A stretch of DNA of 64,000 nucleotides, taken from positions 26,576 through 90,575 of the forward strand of contig CAJNOQ010000048.1 in assembly GCA_905250885.1 (NCBI GenBank), read 5' to 3'. Source of the stretch: Didymodactylos carnosus. Lineage: Eukaryota; Rotifera; Eurotatoria; Philodinida; Philodinidae. Shown one piece after another: positions 51,130-63,405 of this stretch. The notes beneath the pieces are model-generated. The model was not told where the DNA came from. It made no database searches and saw only the letters and a program-made list of their open reading frames with translations. Position 1 is the first letter of the stretch. Each line of letters starts with the position of its first letter. Both the position numbers and the translations under genes were made by a program.

Positions 51130-52492
51130 GTTTTTTTCCTATCCGATCCGACCATTTTAAGTTGTTTTGAATTTTTACGTCGAAAAATCGCTGACATTTT
51201 CACCACAAATGAAAATTAACGGAAAATTTTGATCTATCCAATCCATTCGACTCAGTTTTGTGACGCTGATTCCGAATATGATATTTATATTGGATAAAAG
51301 TTGAGTTCTCATGGAGATAATTGAAAATTACAGACAAAATTCCGATTTTTTCGCTCCTGATGTAGGAAAAGTGAACTTTCTCAGTGACGAAGCGAAATAA
51401 AAAACAGCGGTTTATACTTTTAAAGTGCGTTCAATGGCGGTTCTAATGAAGTAAGAAGCTCGGCTTCATCTTTTCAAACACAAAACTGGATAGATTTCCA
51501 AAATTGTTTATAAACTTTTTACAAAGCGAGTTCAAGATGTCCATATTGGATAGACGTTTGACCTCAATCTCGATCAAACATCAGATTCATACTTAGTTTT
51601 TAATGCTGATTGTGAAAATGATACTTTCTTAATGTTAGAAGAGCGAAAAAGGAAAAAGCTTTTTTCAAAAATTTAGACTCTTCAAATATTTTCCATTTTT
51701 AGCATAAAAATAATTTTTTCAAACATCAAAACACACATTTTCTAAATCAGCTCGACGCACTCTGTCCAACCATGTATAAAAAATGCAAAAATAAAAACTT
51801 GCTCCTGCTGAATTTTCGAATTTCCGACACTTTAAGTCTGCATGAACGATACAGACTCTTTCTAAAACAGATCACAGCTAATATCATTAGTCTTATTTCA
51901 CATAAAAAATAGAAATTTGTTTTCTTCACAATTATAATACTGATGATACAAGATGCGATAAAATGTTGAGAAAAAAACGTCTTTAAAATTTTTAAAAAAA
52001 ATGAGTATATTAACCATTTAATTTCAAACAGATTTGTGTACTACAATTCTATTTGTACCAATTGACCGATTACAAAAAAACAAATATGTCAGAATGTTAG
52101 AAAACTAGTATTCACACAATAAAATCTGCATTCGTTTTAAAGAAGACTTCATTGATGAATAACACTCCATACTTTTTATCTCATTTAAATACTTTTTAAA
52201 AAGTTATACTACATCTAATTGTACAAAAATATTGAATAGTGCATAGGATAATTCACTGTTCTAGTGCAAGATGCAGAAAGAAACTTTTGAAGAAAAAAAA
52301 AGAAGAAGTTAATAAGAAAATGATCTGTATAAATTTTATAGACGATGTCTGAAAACTATTTTTACAACAAAGAAAGAAAACACAAAAACAAATGAACAAC
52401 AAAAACATGTAAAAAAAGAACAAAATGCTTATTCTACAAACTATCAATTTATATCTGGCAATAATGCATAACTGTAATATTTGAAATAGCGA
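51130..52492. other. Gene-free AT-rich stretch
   Basis: No exon, retroelement box or foldback is evident. It contains the 3' flank of the laminin gene; no canonical AATAAA was located close to its stop. Confidence 0.4.
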
Positions 52493-55400
52493 CTAAGTTT
52501 GTCTCGATAATGGATTATGCTCAATGGGTATATTTTTAAAACATCCTGTCGGTAAATTACGTGCTATCTCATCTATATTATTAACATATCTATTTAGATT
52601 ATCATATTCAATAATTAATTTATCCGTTTGATTTTTAACAAAAATAGCACCCATATAAAATTGTTCAATTCCATTAAATATTTTATCTAAATTTAATTGT
52701 TGAAATTCAATTTCAGCATTATCTAAACTTGTAATATTAATTTGAGTTGAATAATCTAGAAATGTAAAAGAAAATATGAAAAAAAACACAATTTTTTTAA
52801 TGTTTTTCTTCTTTTTTTTTTTTTCTTTTTTACTTAGTGATGATTGCAATGATTTCAATTGTTCCATTAACTTTTCTACTTGATCTCTTGCTGAATTAAT
52901 ATCATTTGTTAGATTTTTTCCAATGGCTGATGCTATTTCAATTCGTTTAACATGAATATCAGCTTGATCTTTAATATTTTTAAAACTATTTAATACGGTT
53001 GATGAATGATCTGTTAATGTTTCCATTTCTTTACTAATTGGTGTAAATTTTATTTCAGCTTGGTTAATTATGTCCGATTGTTCACGAATATTCTAACATA
53101 GAAGAAAATAAAATATAATTTTATTTATAGAAATCAATTTTAATATTAATAAATACACAATACCAATGTTGTATATAATGCTTTGACATTTTCAAGTTCA
53201 CGTAGTGCATTAGCTACGGTAATATTTAATGTTCGATGTTCATCATTTAATTCCCAATATTTTCCAGTTATATTTTGAATTTGATCTTGTATTGATTGTA
53301 AACGATTATATTGTGTTTCAGCATTTTTACTTTGAGAATTTTTATCTTGAACAAATCCTATTGGAAAATATGGCTTATTATTAAAATTATTAGTATAAGA
53401 CAAATAAAACAACAATAATTTACCTTGAAGATCTTCTCTAATTTTTCTCACTTCATTTTCAATGTTTTTTGAATTATCTACTGCTCTGTTTGCTTCATAT
53501 TCAGCTTGATTCACTTCGGCAAATAAATCTTGTGTATCCTATGACATATTAATAAAATTTTCTTTTATTTTTATTACTAATAACATATTTAATTCATTTC
53601 TACATACTCGACTAATATCATTGACCATTACTTGAAATTGATTTACTTCATATTCAAAATTTCTCGTTGTTTCTTGTAATTTAAATGTTTTATTTGAAAA
53701 ATTGAGAATATCAAACTCCAAATCTTTTAACTATAGTAGAACGCGAAAAAGAAAAAAAAGCTTTTTTTTTTAAAATGTTGACGGTACACTTACATCTTGT
53801 GTAATTTGTGATGCACGATTTCGAAGTTGATTGGCCGCCTCCAATGATAAATCTGAATCGGATATAATCCAACTAGTTAAATTTGTTTTCCATTCATTTG
53901 TTTTTGTACGAATATCTTGAACACGATGTGAAATATCATTAGCAAAATCCAATAGTTTTTGTCGACGTATTTCAATTGTAGTAAGTCTAAACAAAAAATG
54001 TTAAATAAAATAATAAATTAAAAATTTATTTAAAATATGAATAAAATAGTAATTTCGATTACCGTTGTTTAATATCATATTCTAATTTATTTTGGGCATC
54101 TTCATTTGTTATTCTTAATTTTGTACTAAAAATATTTTCTGCTGTAGAACTACGATTATTAGCATCATCATGTTTTTTTTTCAAATCTTTTAATCTTTGT
54201 GTTAAATCATTTATTTTTATTTGCATAACAAGTGTTTTATTGATTGCTGCTTCATGCTTACTATCTGTTGTACGTCCAACCCGATCAATTCCGAGTAATA
54301 GTGAATTGATACGAGCTAGAAAAACAAACAAAAAATGTTTGTATATTTAAAATAAGTAGTTTAACTATAATGATGTATACATACTCAATTGATGGGTAGT
54401 TGATTTTAAAAATGTTTCATTTGCTTTTAAAATTGTGTCACGAATATAACTATTTTTGTCAATTAATTCTGGTAATTGTCGTTCTAATTTTCGATAACGA
54501 TTTTCTAAATCTGTTGCATTATTTTTTAATTCATCATCTAGTTGATCATAATTACTAATATTTCGTGATATTAAACCATTTTCTAATAAATAAAAAAATT
54601 TTAATAAAAGATAAATTTAGAGTACAAAACTATTGCGAATATTACTCTGTAAATCCATTTTTAAATTATTTAAATTTTTTGCCAGTGAATCTAATTCGGA
54701 TGTTAATTGTTTATCTTCTTTTAATGATTGAAGTGTTTGAGATAAATTTAATGTTGACAGAGCATCTTTCAATATATTCAAATCCGATCGATAATAATTA
54801 GTACGTTTTTGTACTTCACGATAACATGGTGGACAAGCTGAAATAAAAGAATAAGAATATTATTTTATACCACCAACAGTTTCTTGAATTTTATTTACCA
54901 GGACATTCATAACCATCACGATATTTATTTTCATCACACTGATCACATTGTAAACTCATAAAGTTTTCTTTACATGGACACTGACCCGATATACTATCAC
55001 ATTGAACATCCAACGAACCATATTGATCACAATTACATGCTAAAATAGGGAAAATGACAGATAACATTCAGTATATTTCGAAAGATGTACTTACGTTTAC
55101 AACCATCTGGTGAGAAACCATAATGATAAGGTAAACATCGATCACAGTGTTGTCCGGTGACACCAGGTTTACAGAAACATTGTCCACTGTTGACAGAACA
55201 TGATATATTATAAGCACCAATTGGATCACATTTACATGGTCCACAACCTTATAAGAAACATCATGCTGTGATAAATAGTAGTTGTTTAATAGTTGTTAAG
55301 AACTCTTACCCGAATCTGAATTTAAATTCCAATAACCATCCTCACATTTATCACATTGTCGATCAATAACATTTGGTTTACATTGACACTGACCATTTTG

Positions 55401-58400
55401 AAGATTACATTGTGTTAAATATTGGACATCGCTTGTTCTTCTTGTACCACGAGGATGACAATTACACGCTAAATAAATAATATTTAGTTTATAATAGTGA
55501 TGAAAAATAATTAGAATGTTATTTGTACTTACGATGACATTTAACAGTAGCTAATGCATCACCCCAATATCCTGGCAAACATTTTTCACAATAAACACCA
55601 AATGTGTTTTGATTACATTTTAAACAATGACCCGATGTTCTTTAATATTGAAAAAACAACGTTGTTGATATATTTGAAAGAATCAATAGAATTTTACTTA
55701 CGTATTGCAGTTTCCAATTATATTTGAATCAATATTTCCATTACAACTACATAGTTCACATGGTCGTCGAACACCCGTAATCAATCCTTCAGGATCTCCA
55801 AAATATCCATCATCGCAAAATTCGCATCGATCACCTGTTTAATCGTATTAGTCTTAGTCACTAATCAAAAGACTTTTTAATAAATAACTAACCTGTATAT
55901 CCTGCTGGACAATTTAAACATACTACGTGTTGTGGATTCAGTTGTGTACAAGATACACCATTTGGACATGGACATCGTTGACAATCTTCTGATGTTCCAC
56001 GATATGGATTGCCGTAAAACCCGGGCAAACATCGTTCACAATTATCACCAGTGGTATGATGTTGACATTGACATTTTCCAGTTTCAATATCACATATTGT
56101 CGAATGATTGTAACATTGACATGGTACACACTGAGCAAACAGACCGCCAAATGATGGATTACGACGATAGCCAGATATGCAATATTCACATCGTTCACCG
56201 TAGTAACCTGTAGGACATGTACACGATTCAACATTTGAAACTGAAAACAATCCAGATGACAATTGTGAGTGTCCCAGTGTAACTTCACCAAGAAAACTGA
56301 CAGCATGATCAATTCCAAATGTAGCATGAATTTTAATTGATGTAATGTTTGATAATAGACGCATGAAATCAATAAATGATAATGATGGTGTCCAAGATTG
56401 CTCATTTAGACTGAAAAAATACAACAATACCATCATAATAGTGTCATAAGACACGTAATTTCAAATTACCGATAACGAAATGTTAATGGTTCTTCCGATG
56501 GTATTGTTTGAGGTATTCCGCCTGTAAGATAAGAGATAAGTGGACAACAGGCCAAAAGATAGCTTAAATTCACTCACCATATATCACTACCCCTACCCTC
56601 GTACGATCACCACTTTCGATTGAAACATCATAGTGAGTATACATTCGATTTAATGTTGGTTGAGCACGAAGAATCAATATAAATGTTAACAGTTGATTGT
56701 AAGACAATGTACGATCACCAAGATATTTAGCTACAATTGATGATACAGTTCTCTCGTTTTGGTAATAACACGAACTATTTTTCACTGCAACTTACAGGGA
56801 GCTTCGAATGTAATATCTTGAGAAGGTAATGCTCGAACATAAATATAGTTACTTCCGTCGCTTTGCACTGGAACTTCAACGCCAGATTTATCAGAGGCAC
56901 GCCATCCATCACTTCCTGTTTTGCATAGATGTTTGAAATAAAATTACTGCCGTTATAGAACAAAAGATATTTCAATCTACCTTCTGTGAACGATGACCGA
57001 ATGGGTTGAAAATAATAATTCGGTGCACTTTGGCATGTTGAAGCGTGTCCATAGCAAAAACATTTTGTGCAACCATCAAGATTCATTTGATCCAAATTAT
57101 AGTAACCAGGACGACATCTAAAAGAGATGGAAAGGCGAAAGTATGATAGAAGAACTGACAGCTGTTCAGCTAAATCTTTTCAATATCGGATGAATTAGGA
57201 CACTGTATTTACCTATCACAATTTTGACCTTCAACAAACAGTTTACAAGTACATTGGCCAGAACTTGGATTACATTGAAGTGGTTGAGTTGCACCTGGTT
57301 CGTAACATGTGCATCGACTAAAACACAAAAAAATGAACGTATGGTGGATATTCAAAAAGCACTTTTAATCTCATTTAACAACATACCTGCAACCATTGGG
57401 TCCAAAGTTGTAATGATACGGTGCACATTGATTACATTTGTCACCCACAACTCCTGGTTTACATCGGCATTGGCCATCGATTGCACACTGAACTGTTTCT
57501 GATCCTGTAAGTATTCTTAAATAAGATATTAATGCCTAAAACTATCAACTACTGCATGGCTTACCAACAACATCACATGAACAAGGCAAGCAGTCTCCTT
57601 CTGCGTCTGGTAATCGAAAATATCCTTGTTTACAGCTTTCACAATTCGGTCCTCCTCTATTACCAGCACAATCAATGCAAACGCTTCCATGACCAGTTCT
57701 TTCGTATAGATCAAGATTAAAACTACATGTTTGAGCAAAACCATTACAAACACAAGCTGAAATTTAACCATTTAGATCAATTTTTAAACAAAAGTTGATT
57801 TAGAGCCTACATTTGCATGCATGAGCATCATGCACATCGGCTGGCTGCCATGGCGCATCATTATAAGATGGATGACAGTTCTCACAATCACGACCAACCG
57901 TATTATGTTCACAATCACAATGAACTCCAGTATTTTTATCAGTGTTTCGACTACATTTATTAGCATGCCCATTGCAATGACAACTAAAAGAATGCCTTGC
58001 TACATAAAAATGGATTTGGTTTGATAAACATACCGTCCTCCAACAGCTAAATCGGATATAGCATAAAAGTATGTTTTCAACACATACGGCTGACCAAACA
58101 TTTCATCCCCAAATGTGTTCATTCTAACTAATTGAATGCGAATTTCATACGCTGTGACCCATTGCTGTAAGTTCACAATAAAAAGCTCTTATCACTACTG
58201 ATAAATGCATGAACTAAAAATATTATGCAATATACCTGTAAATCACTTCTCATTTCAAATGTAGTTGCACCTGGTCTCCAATCCAGTGTTCCAAAGGCTA
58301 CCTCAGAACCGTACAAAGGTGTCACATCACTAAAATCTTCTGAACAAATAGCTTCTGTATCCGTGTCCGGATATTTTTTTCTCGGTAAACCAAATGTGAG

Positions 58401-59347
58401 CATACACGAAGCACTGTAATATTGATACGGTATCCATGGTCCATTTTCATATGTACGTTTATAGATAATAAAACTTTCTGGTTTTGGAGATTGAAATGTC
58501 AGTTTAATATATGTTACATCATAGGTTTTTCCTAGAAAGACATGTTATTATCCGATTACAGATGATTGAATAAAAACATCTTATAAGATTATACTTTCAT
58601 TTCTAGTACAAATCAACCACATGAGACAGTAGTTTGATGTCTTTGAAATCCTAACTCAAAGTTTCTTGTCTTACCCAAGTTTAATGTCAAATTAACTGTA
58701 TTAGGATAATTGACTCCTTCTAACATTGTATCACTTTGCCACCATGTTATATTTCCTCGTTGATTAAAATCTGTCATTAGTTCGGGTGGATGTGCACGTT
58801 TTTCATCTCGGCTATCACATATCTGACAATTTTTATCTGTTGATGAATAATATCTTTGATTATTGTCTAATTGTCCTTGTGGTGGTCCCGTTTGAATACA
58901 ATATTCTGTTCCCTGAATTGTCGGATCAACTTCCCATCTTTCACCGCAGGTATTTGTACTCTTAATTTTTCGACGAAATGCTGCATTAACAAATTCTGGT
59001 AAACAACTAATTGCCGTACCTGATGATTTATTATAGCATGTTTGCTCCTCGATTATTATTGGCGGAGGTATTAATTGTTTCTTTTTTGTCGTTATTGTCG
59101 ATAGTTTTGGGGTGGTTACGTTATTTAGACTCATCTTAGAAGATGAACGTGTCCGAGACGAAGCGGTAGTCAATGAAGGATTTTTAGTTTGTTGACCAGA
59201 TAACAATAGATTAGAATCACCGAGAATTAATATCAATGAAAATACGAAGCACGTTGAAGTGTATGTGGACGAAAGTGATAGAGTGAATAGTGACAACGAC
59301 CGAACGGTATTTAACTGAAATAGATCAGCTATAAATTTGATTAACAT
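52493..59347 (-). CDS. LAMC1: Laminin gamma chain (complete)
   Basis: 26 exons were joined by hand, 59347-58675 being the first, 56410-55893 the longest EGF/L4 exon and 52755-52493 the last. The 25 introns are 50-143 bp and the sum is exactly 1717 codons (1716 residues). Laminin gamma is one arm of the secreted alpha-beta-gamma heterotrimer of basement membranes. Order: hydrophobic N-terminus, Ser/Thr-rich linker, LN domain at about 103-366 ([39 protein letters not shown]), LE repeats at 367-605, an L4 domain at about 610-780 ([31 protein letters not shown]), a second LE array to about 1120, then a coiled coil from CPPCYRE to the end. There are no LG domains. [12 protein letters not shown] at the C-terminus holds the conserved cysteine that links gamma to beta. 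This architecture and tail identify gamma rather than alpha or beta. Confidence 0.93.
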
Positions 59348-60470
59348 TGTTTGTGTCTAATGAAAATTGATAAAATATTTACATAAAGATCACTTGACGG
59401 TTGTTCTTTTATATTTATTTATTTATTTTCTAAGTAGCAATAACAGAAAATTGAGTATTCACTATGTAAATATCTATATTGTTGAATGTTTATTATAATC
59501 ATCATTATTATTAGTTTTGAGCTGACTGGTTACGACATTTTTTTTCGTGAGAAATACACCATTCGTGTGATTGAACATTACGAGATGTACACAATTGAAT
59601 TGAATATTATACAGCTTTTTTTCTTTTTCTTTTTCTTTCGTATCAAATATAGTATTTGATAATATAATGTGTAGACAAAAGCATTTTTCTCTTTCATACG
59701 TACTCACTAATGTTCAATATTTTTGACTGCATCTCATGTGAGAAGATGAAAAAGAGAAAAAAAAGAGAAATCTCATATTCCAACCAGCAATTGTATTCAT
59801 TCACTAGCAAGAAATATTCGCGTCATTAATACATAAAAAAATTTCGTTTTTCGTTTTTTACAATAGATGATAAATGACCTATTCTACATATAGTTATATT
59901 CTAGATAGTTGCCTGAGTTATACTGCTCATCACACAGCTTGCACCGTCGTTTCTCACATATCTAATATATATAGATATATGCAGACACCATAACTTTTGT
60001 TCTTATTTTTTTCCCCGTTCGTTCTCAATATATTCAACATTACAGTATCATTGTTCTCTGATTTCTCTGGTCTTAAACTGTGAGATTAAAACGAATTGTT
60101 AGATGTATTGTTAATACGATACAAATACAAGAACTATTTAATTTTTTTCAATTGCAAAAAACAAACGAAAACTTTCAAATTTTACACAACTTGAGAGACG
60201 TAAATACTTTTAAAGAATAACTTTTATATGCGATGCATGTTAAGACTTTTCTACATTATCGATTGATAATGTTTATTATTGCTTGAATCATGTTAAGGAA
60301 TTGATTAAATTGACTTTTATGCATAAAAGAAAAACAAAAGTAAATACATCGAGAAACTTCTGATTTTTTATAAGTTAAATAGAATAGGTAAGGATGTAGA
60401 CAAGAAGATCTCTAGTAGTTTAATCCTGCTTTTATCTCAACGTCTGTTCATCTTCACATTTCAAATGTGA

Positions 60471-60533
60471 ACAAAAAAAAATGTTTCTGTCTAACTCACT
60501 ACTAGTGAGTTAGACAGAAACATTTTTTTTTGT
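60471..60533. repeat. Perfect 63-bp palindrome
   Basis: Two 31-bp arms (ACAAAAAAAAATGTTTCTGT then CTAACTCACTA) flank a single central C, with no mismatch. Confidence 0.95.
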
Positions 60534-60843
60534 AAGTTATCAAATATTTTAATACACCGCGCCACTGATTTTTGTTTATGAATCAATAATTTGACTACAG
60601 CCACAACTACCAATAACAACAACGCCAACGATCTTTTTTGCATTTTGCATTTTATTATGACGCCCGTAGGCACTTGCAAAAAAAGGTATATAAAAATTCC
60701 CAATACATTATAACAAACATAAAAATATTGATAATCCTACACTGCCAATACAATAAAAATATTAAAAACAGTAGGGAAGTATTATGAGAAAAATGTAGCC
60801 TGTTTGGTGACACAGCTAGAGAGAGGAAAATCCATAACAAAGC

Positions 60844-60893
60844 AAAAACAAAAAACAAAAAACAAAAAACAAAAAATAAAAAATAAAAAAAAA
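60844..60893 (-). repeat. (TTTTTTG)n / (TTTTTTA)n heptamer array, possible LINE tail
   Basis: On the - strand this reads TTTTTTA twice, then TTTTTTG several times. It lies about 150 bp past the last coding remnant of the LINE, the position of a 3'-terminal microsatellite in many non-LTR elements. Confidence 0.45.
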
Positions 60894-61040
60894 GAACATC
60901 ATTCTAAAACCGGGTTTCTATTTCATTATTCGGAAAAACGAGTTATAAAGATCAACCATTTACATAAAAACGATTCATGATTGCTAATCATTTGTTTAAC
61001 CCTCTTAATGCGAAAGAAGTTTCCTACCTTCCAGTCCTTG

Positions 61041-62815
61041 CTAATCCTTGGACGATAATAGCCTTTTTTCTAGATAATTCTTAACATGGAAAGTTAAATC
61101 TGGCTCATTAGTGAAATCACAGAGATTACGTGCTGTTACGAACGGGCAACGGTAAACTAACCGGAGTCCTACTCGATACTTTCGGTAGAGGAGTTCTTGT
61201 TGTGTAGAGGGAAGTAGGGGTAAGAACGGAAAAATCCAGGCAAAAAAGAGGAAGGAATAAGCGTAAAAGCATAGTTTAAGTACAATTGTTTCAATGTTTT
61301 TGATTCTTTTAACCATCTTAATTTGTTAAATGATTTTTGTATGCTTTCTACAGTGCTGCTTGTCCACAGTGGGCTTTAGTGGAAGTTTATCTGTCCATGT
61401 AAATCCTAGATATTTAAATCTAGAAACGATCTCAATTATGTTATCACCCATAAGGACTATTATATTAGGTTTCCGGACTTGTGAATAGAAAACTTGCGCT
61501 ACAGTCTTGGAGATATTGATGGGCCGCTTCCACTTTTTGGAGTAGCTTAATAGCCGGTTACATACTTTAGTTCGCTCCTCACTCAAGAATTCAATCATAG
61601 TAGATAGATTCTTCATGACGGGAGGAACTATAAGGACGTTCAGATCGTCGGCAAATAAATGACACGAAAAAGCGCCTGCACATTTAACTAAATCTGCGTG
61701 ATATATAATAAAAATGAGCGGGCTTAGACCGCTACCTTGTGGTAGTCTGATGTATATACGAAATATTCCCGTCCTTACGCCTCCAAAAACTACGAAAGAT
61801 CTTCTACCGGACAACCAACTTACGATTAGCTTCAGAAGTTCAAGTGGCATGCCCATTCTATATAATTTTACTACTAGTCCAGTGTGCCAGACCCTATCAA
61901 AAGCTTTTTTATAATCTACATATATCGCAAGCGTAGGAATATTAGCTGCTAGGTTATTCGCCACTTCCTGATATATTGACAAAACTCGAGTCTGTAGCAG
62001 ATGGCTTTTCCTAAATCCTGATTGTTCTACGGGAATTATTTGATTTTGTTCCGCCCAGTTTTTGATCCTTTCATGGATAACTTTCTCATACAGTTTGGAA
62101 TGAGTAGCCAACAACGAGACTGGACGCGTTTGATCGCAAGAAGGCATGCCTGCTTTTAATTTATTAAGCGTAACAATTTTTGCTAACTGCCAAACCTCCG
62201 GAAAATGACAATCTTTTAGCCAGTCATTAAAACACTTCGCTAGACAATCAATATAGCCCGGGGGAAGTAGCTAAACCCTAAAATTAGAAATATCGTCGAA
62301 TCCAGTCGATTTTTTTGGTTTGAGTTTTTTAATGTATTTATTTATTTCGATTGAAGACGTTCCTGTCACAGACTTAGTGCACAAAGCTAGTCTAGTCATA
62401 ATTTCATTATACTCAGCTTAACATTCTACCTCGAAAAGATCATTGTAATTTTCCGTCGGCGCTGAAAATTGTTCAGGGTATATTTAAATAGTTCGTCCGT
62501 GACTTCTCTACAATCCTTAATAACTGTCCCATTAGTTACTAACTTCGAGAGTGGGAGCGATTTAGGTCTGTATATACGGGATAGATATGTCCAGAAGGGT
62601 GAGTCAGCTTTGCCGTGAGATTCCTGAATTGAAGTAAGAAACTCTGTCCATCTAACGGACGTATAGCTAAGAATTTCACTCTTAATTTTTCTCGAACCAC
62701 ACCTTAATTTGATCCTATCTTCCTCATACCTATACCCCCGATAATATCTATTCCTCACTTTCCTCAAAACAGATAACTTATCAAGAATGTCCTGCGGAAG
62801 TGCCCATGAGGGCAT
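61041..62815 (-). mobile_element. Decayed non-LTR (LINE) retrotransposon, reverse transcriptase part
   Basis: Three frame-shifted pieces form one reverse transcriptase region. 62815-62426 covers the linker before the RT (FWTYLSRIYRPKSLPLS). The main frame from about 62465 to 61326 has two internal stops (62418-62420 and 62271-62273) and carries KSTGFDDIS, RPVSLLATHSKLYEKVI, QSGFRKSHLLQTR, DYKKAFDRVWH, LPQGSGLSPLIF and the catalytic LFADD. 61316-61041 is the C-terminal tail. The pattern is that of Jockey/I-group LINEs, which copy themselves by target-primed reverse transcription. The endonuclease domain is absent: the element is 5'-truncated at a foldback. It is nonfunctional as read. The frameshifts could in part be assembly errors, but two stops and two shifts argue for decay. 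Confidence 0.85.
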
Positions 62816-62816
62816 T
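62799..62816. repeat. Left copy of an 18-bp direct repeat flanking a foldback
   Basis: AGTGCCCATGAGGGCATT here and AGTACCCATGAGGGTATT at 63063-63080 (two mismatches) bracket the foldback at 62826-63053. Confidence 0.6.
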
Positions 62817-62825
62817 TTCGATAAA

Positions 62826-63053
62826 TTTATCGCGATAAATGATATTTTTATCCACCCGTCACCGATTTTACTAGTATTTATCTAAAGGAAAAATTCATCG
62901 CGATAAAGAACTTTTTCATCGCAGAAATCTCTTTTATCGCGATACCTGTCGATAAATATATCATGCTATGATTTATCGAGGTGAATTTTTCCTTTCGATA
63001 AATAGTAGAAACATCGGTCACGGGTGAATAAAAATATCATTTATCGCGATAAA
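62826..63053. repeat. Foldback element made of TTTATCGCGATAAA words
   Basis: Arms 62826-62896 and 62982-63053 are inverted copies. The word TTTATCGCGATAAA or a close variant occurs four times (about 62826, 62892, 62932, 63040), with several TCGATAAA half-sites. Confidence 0.85.
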
Positions 63054-63084
63054 CTTCAAGTTAGTACCCATGAGGGTATTAACT

Positions 63085-63405
63085 TGTTTCATTTCAGAGA
63101 TATAGAATTTTTCATTTTTTTAAGGGATAGAGACAGAAAAACAGCTGTCTGTGGTTATTCCTCAAATACACTTTATCTTTTCTTTCTAATCAGCTGATTT
63201 TAGTTATGAAAACAAATCTTAAGGGTTTCTTAAACACGTAGAATATTCTTAATGTGGATTTCTTACAGTGAGCGCCAGTGATTCAGAAAAGTTCTCAAAA
63301 GCTGAACATAAATAAATATAACCCCAAATAACTCTCGAAGCGATGAGATAATACTGACAGCTATTCCTTGATACACGAAAAATTCCATATCTCTGAAATG
63401 AAACA
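63085..63405. repeat. Inverted-repeat element, 321 bp
   Basis: 29-bp termini, TGTTTCATTTCAGAGATATA... at 63085-63113 and its inverse at 63377-63405, differ at one or two positions. The interior is unrelated AT-rich sequence. Confidence 0.7.

Larger units (their letters stand above)
59348..61040. other. Intergenic region upstream of the laminin gene
   Basis: Laminin promoter side. No gene is seen. It contains a perfect palindrome (60471-60533), a small one (CACATTTCAAATGTG, 60455-60469) and the heptamer array at 60844-60893. Confidence 0.45.

Noticed and set aside
55932-58419. Plus-strand open frames and - strand His/Val-rich frames over the laminin gene
   Set aside because: They are shadows of the laminin EGF-like exons; the correct frame gives the cysteine pattern and continuous splice phases.
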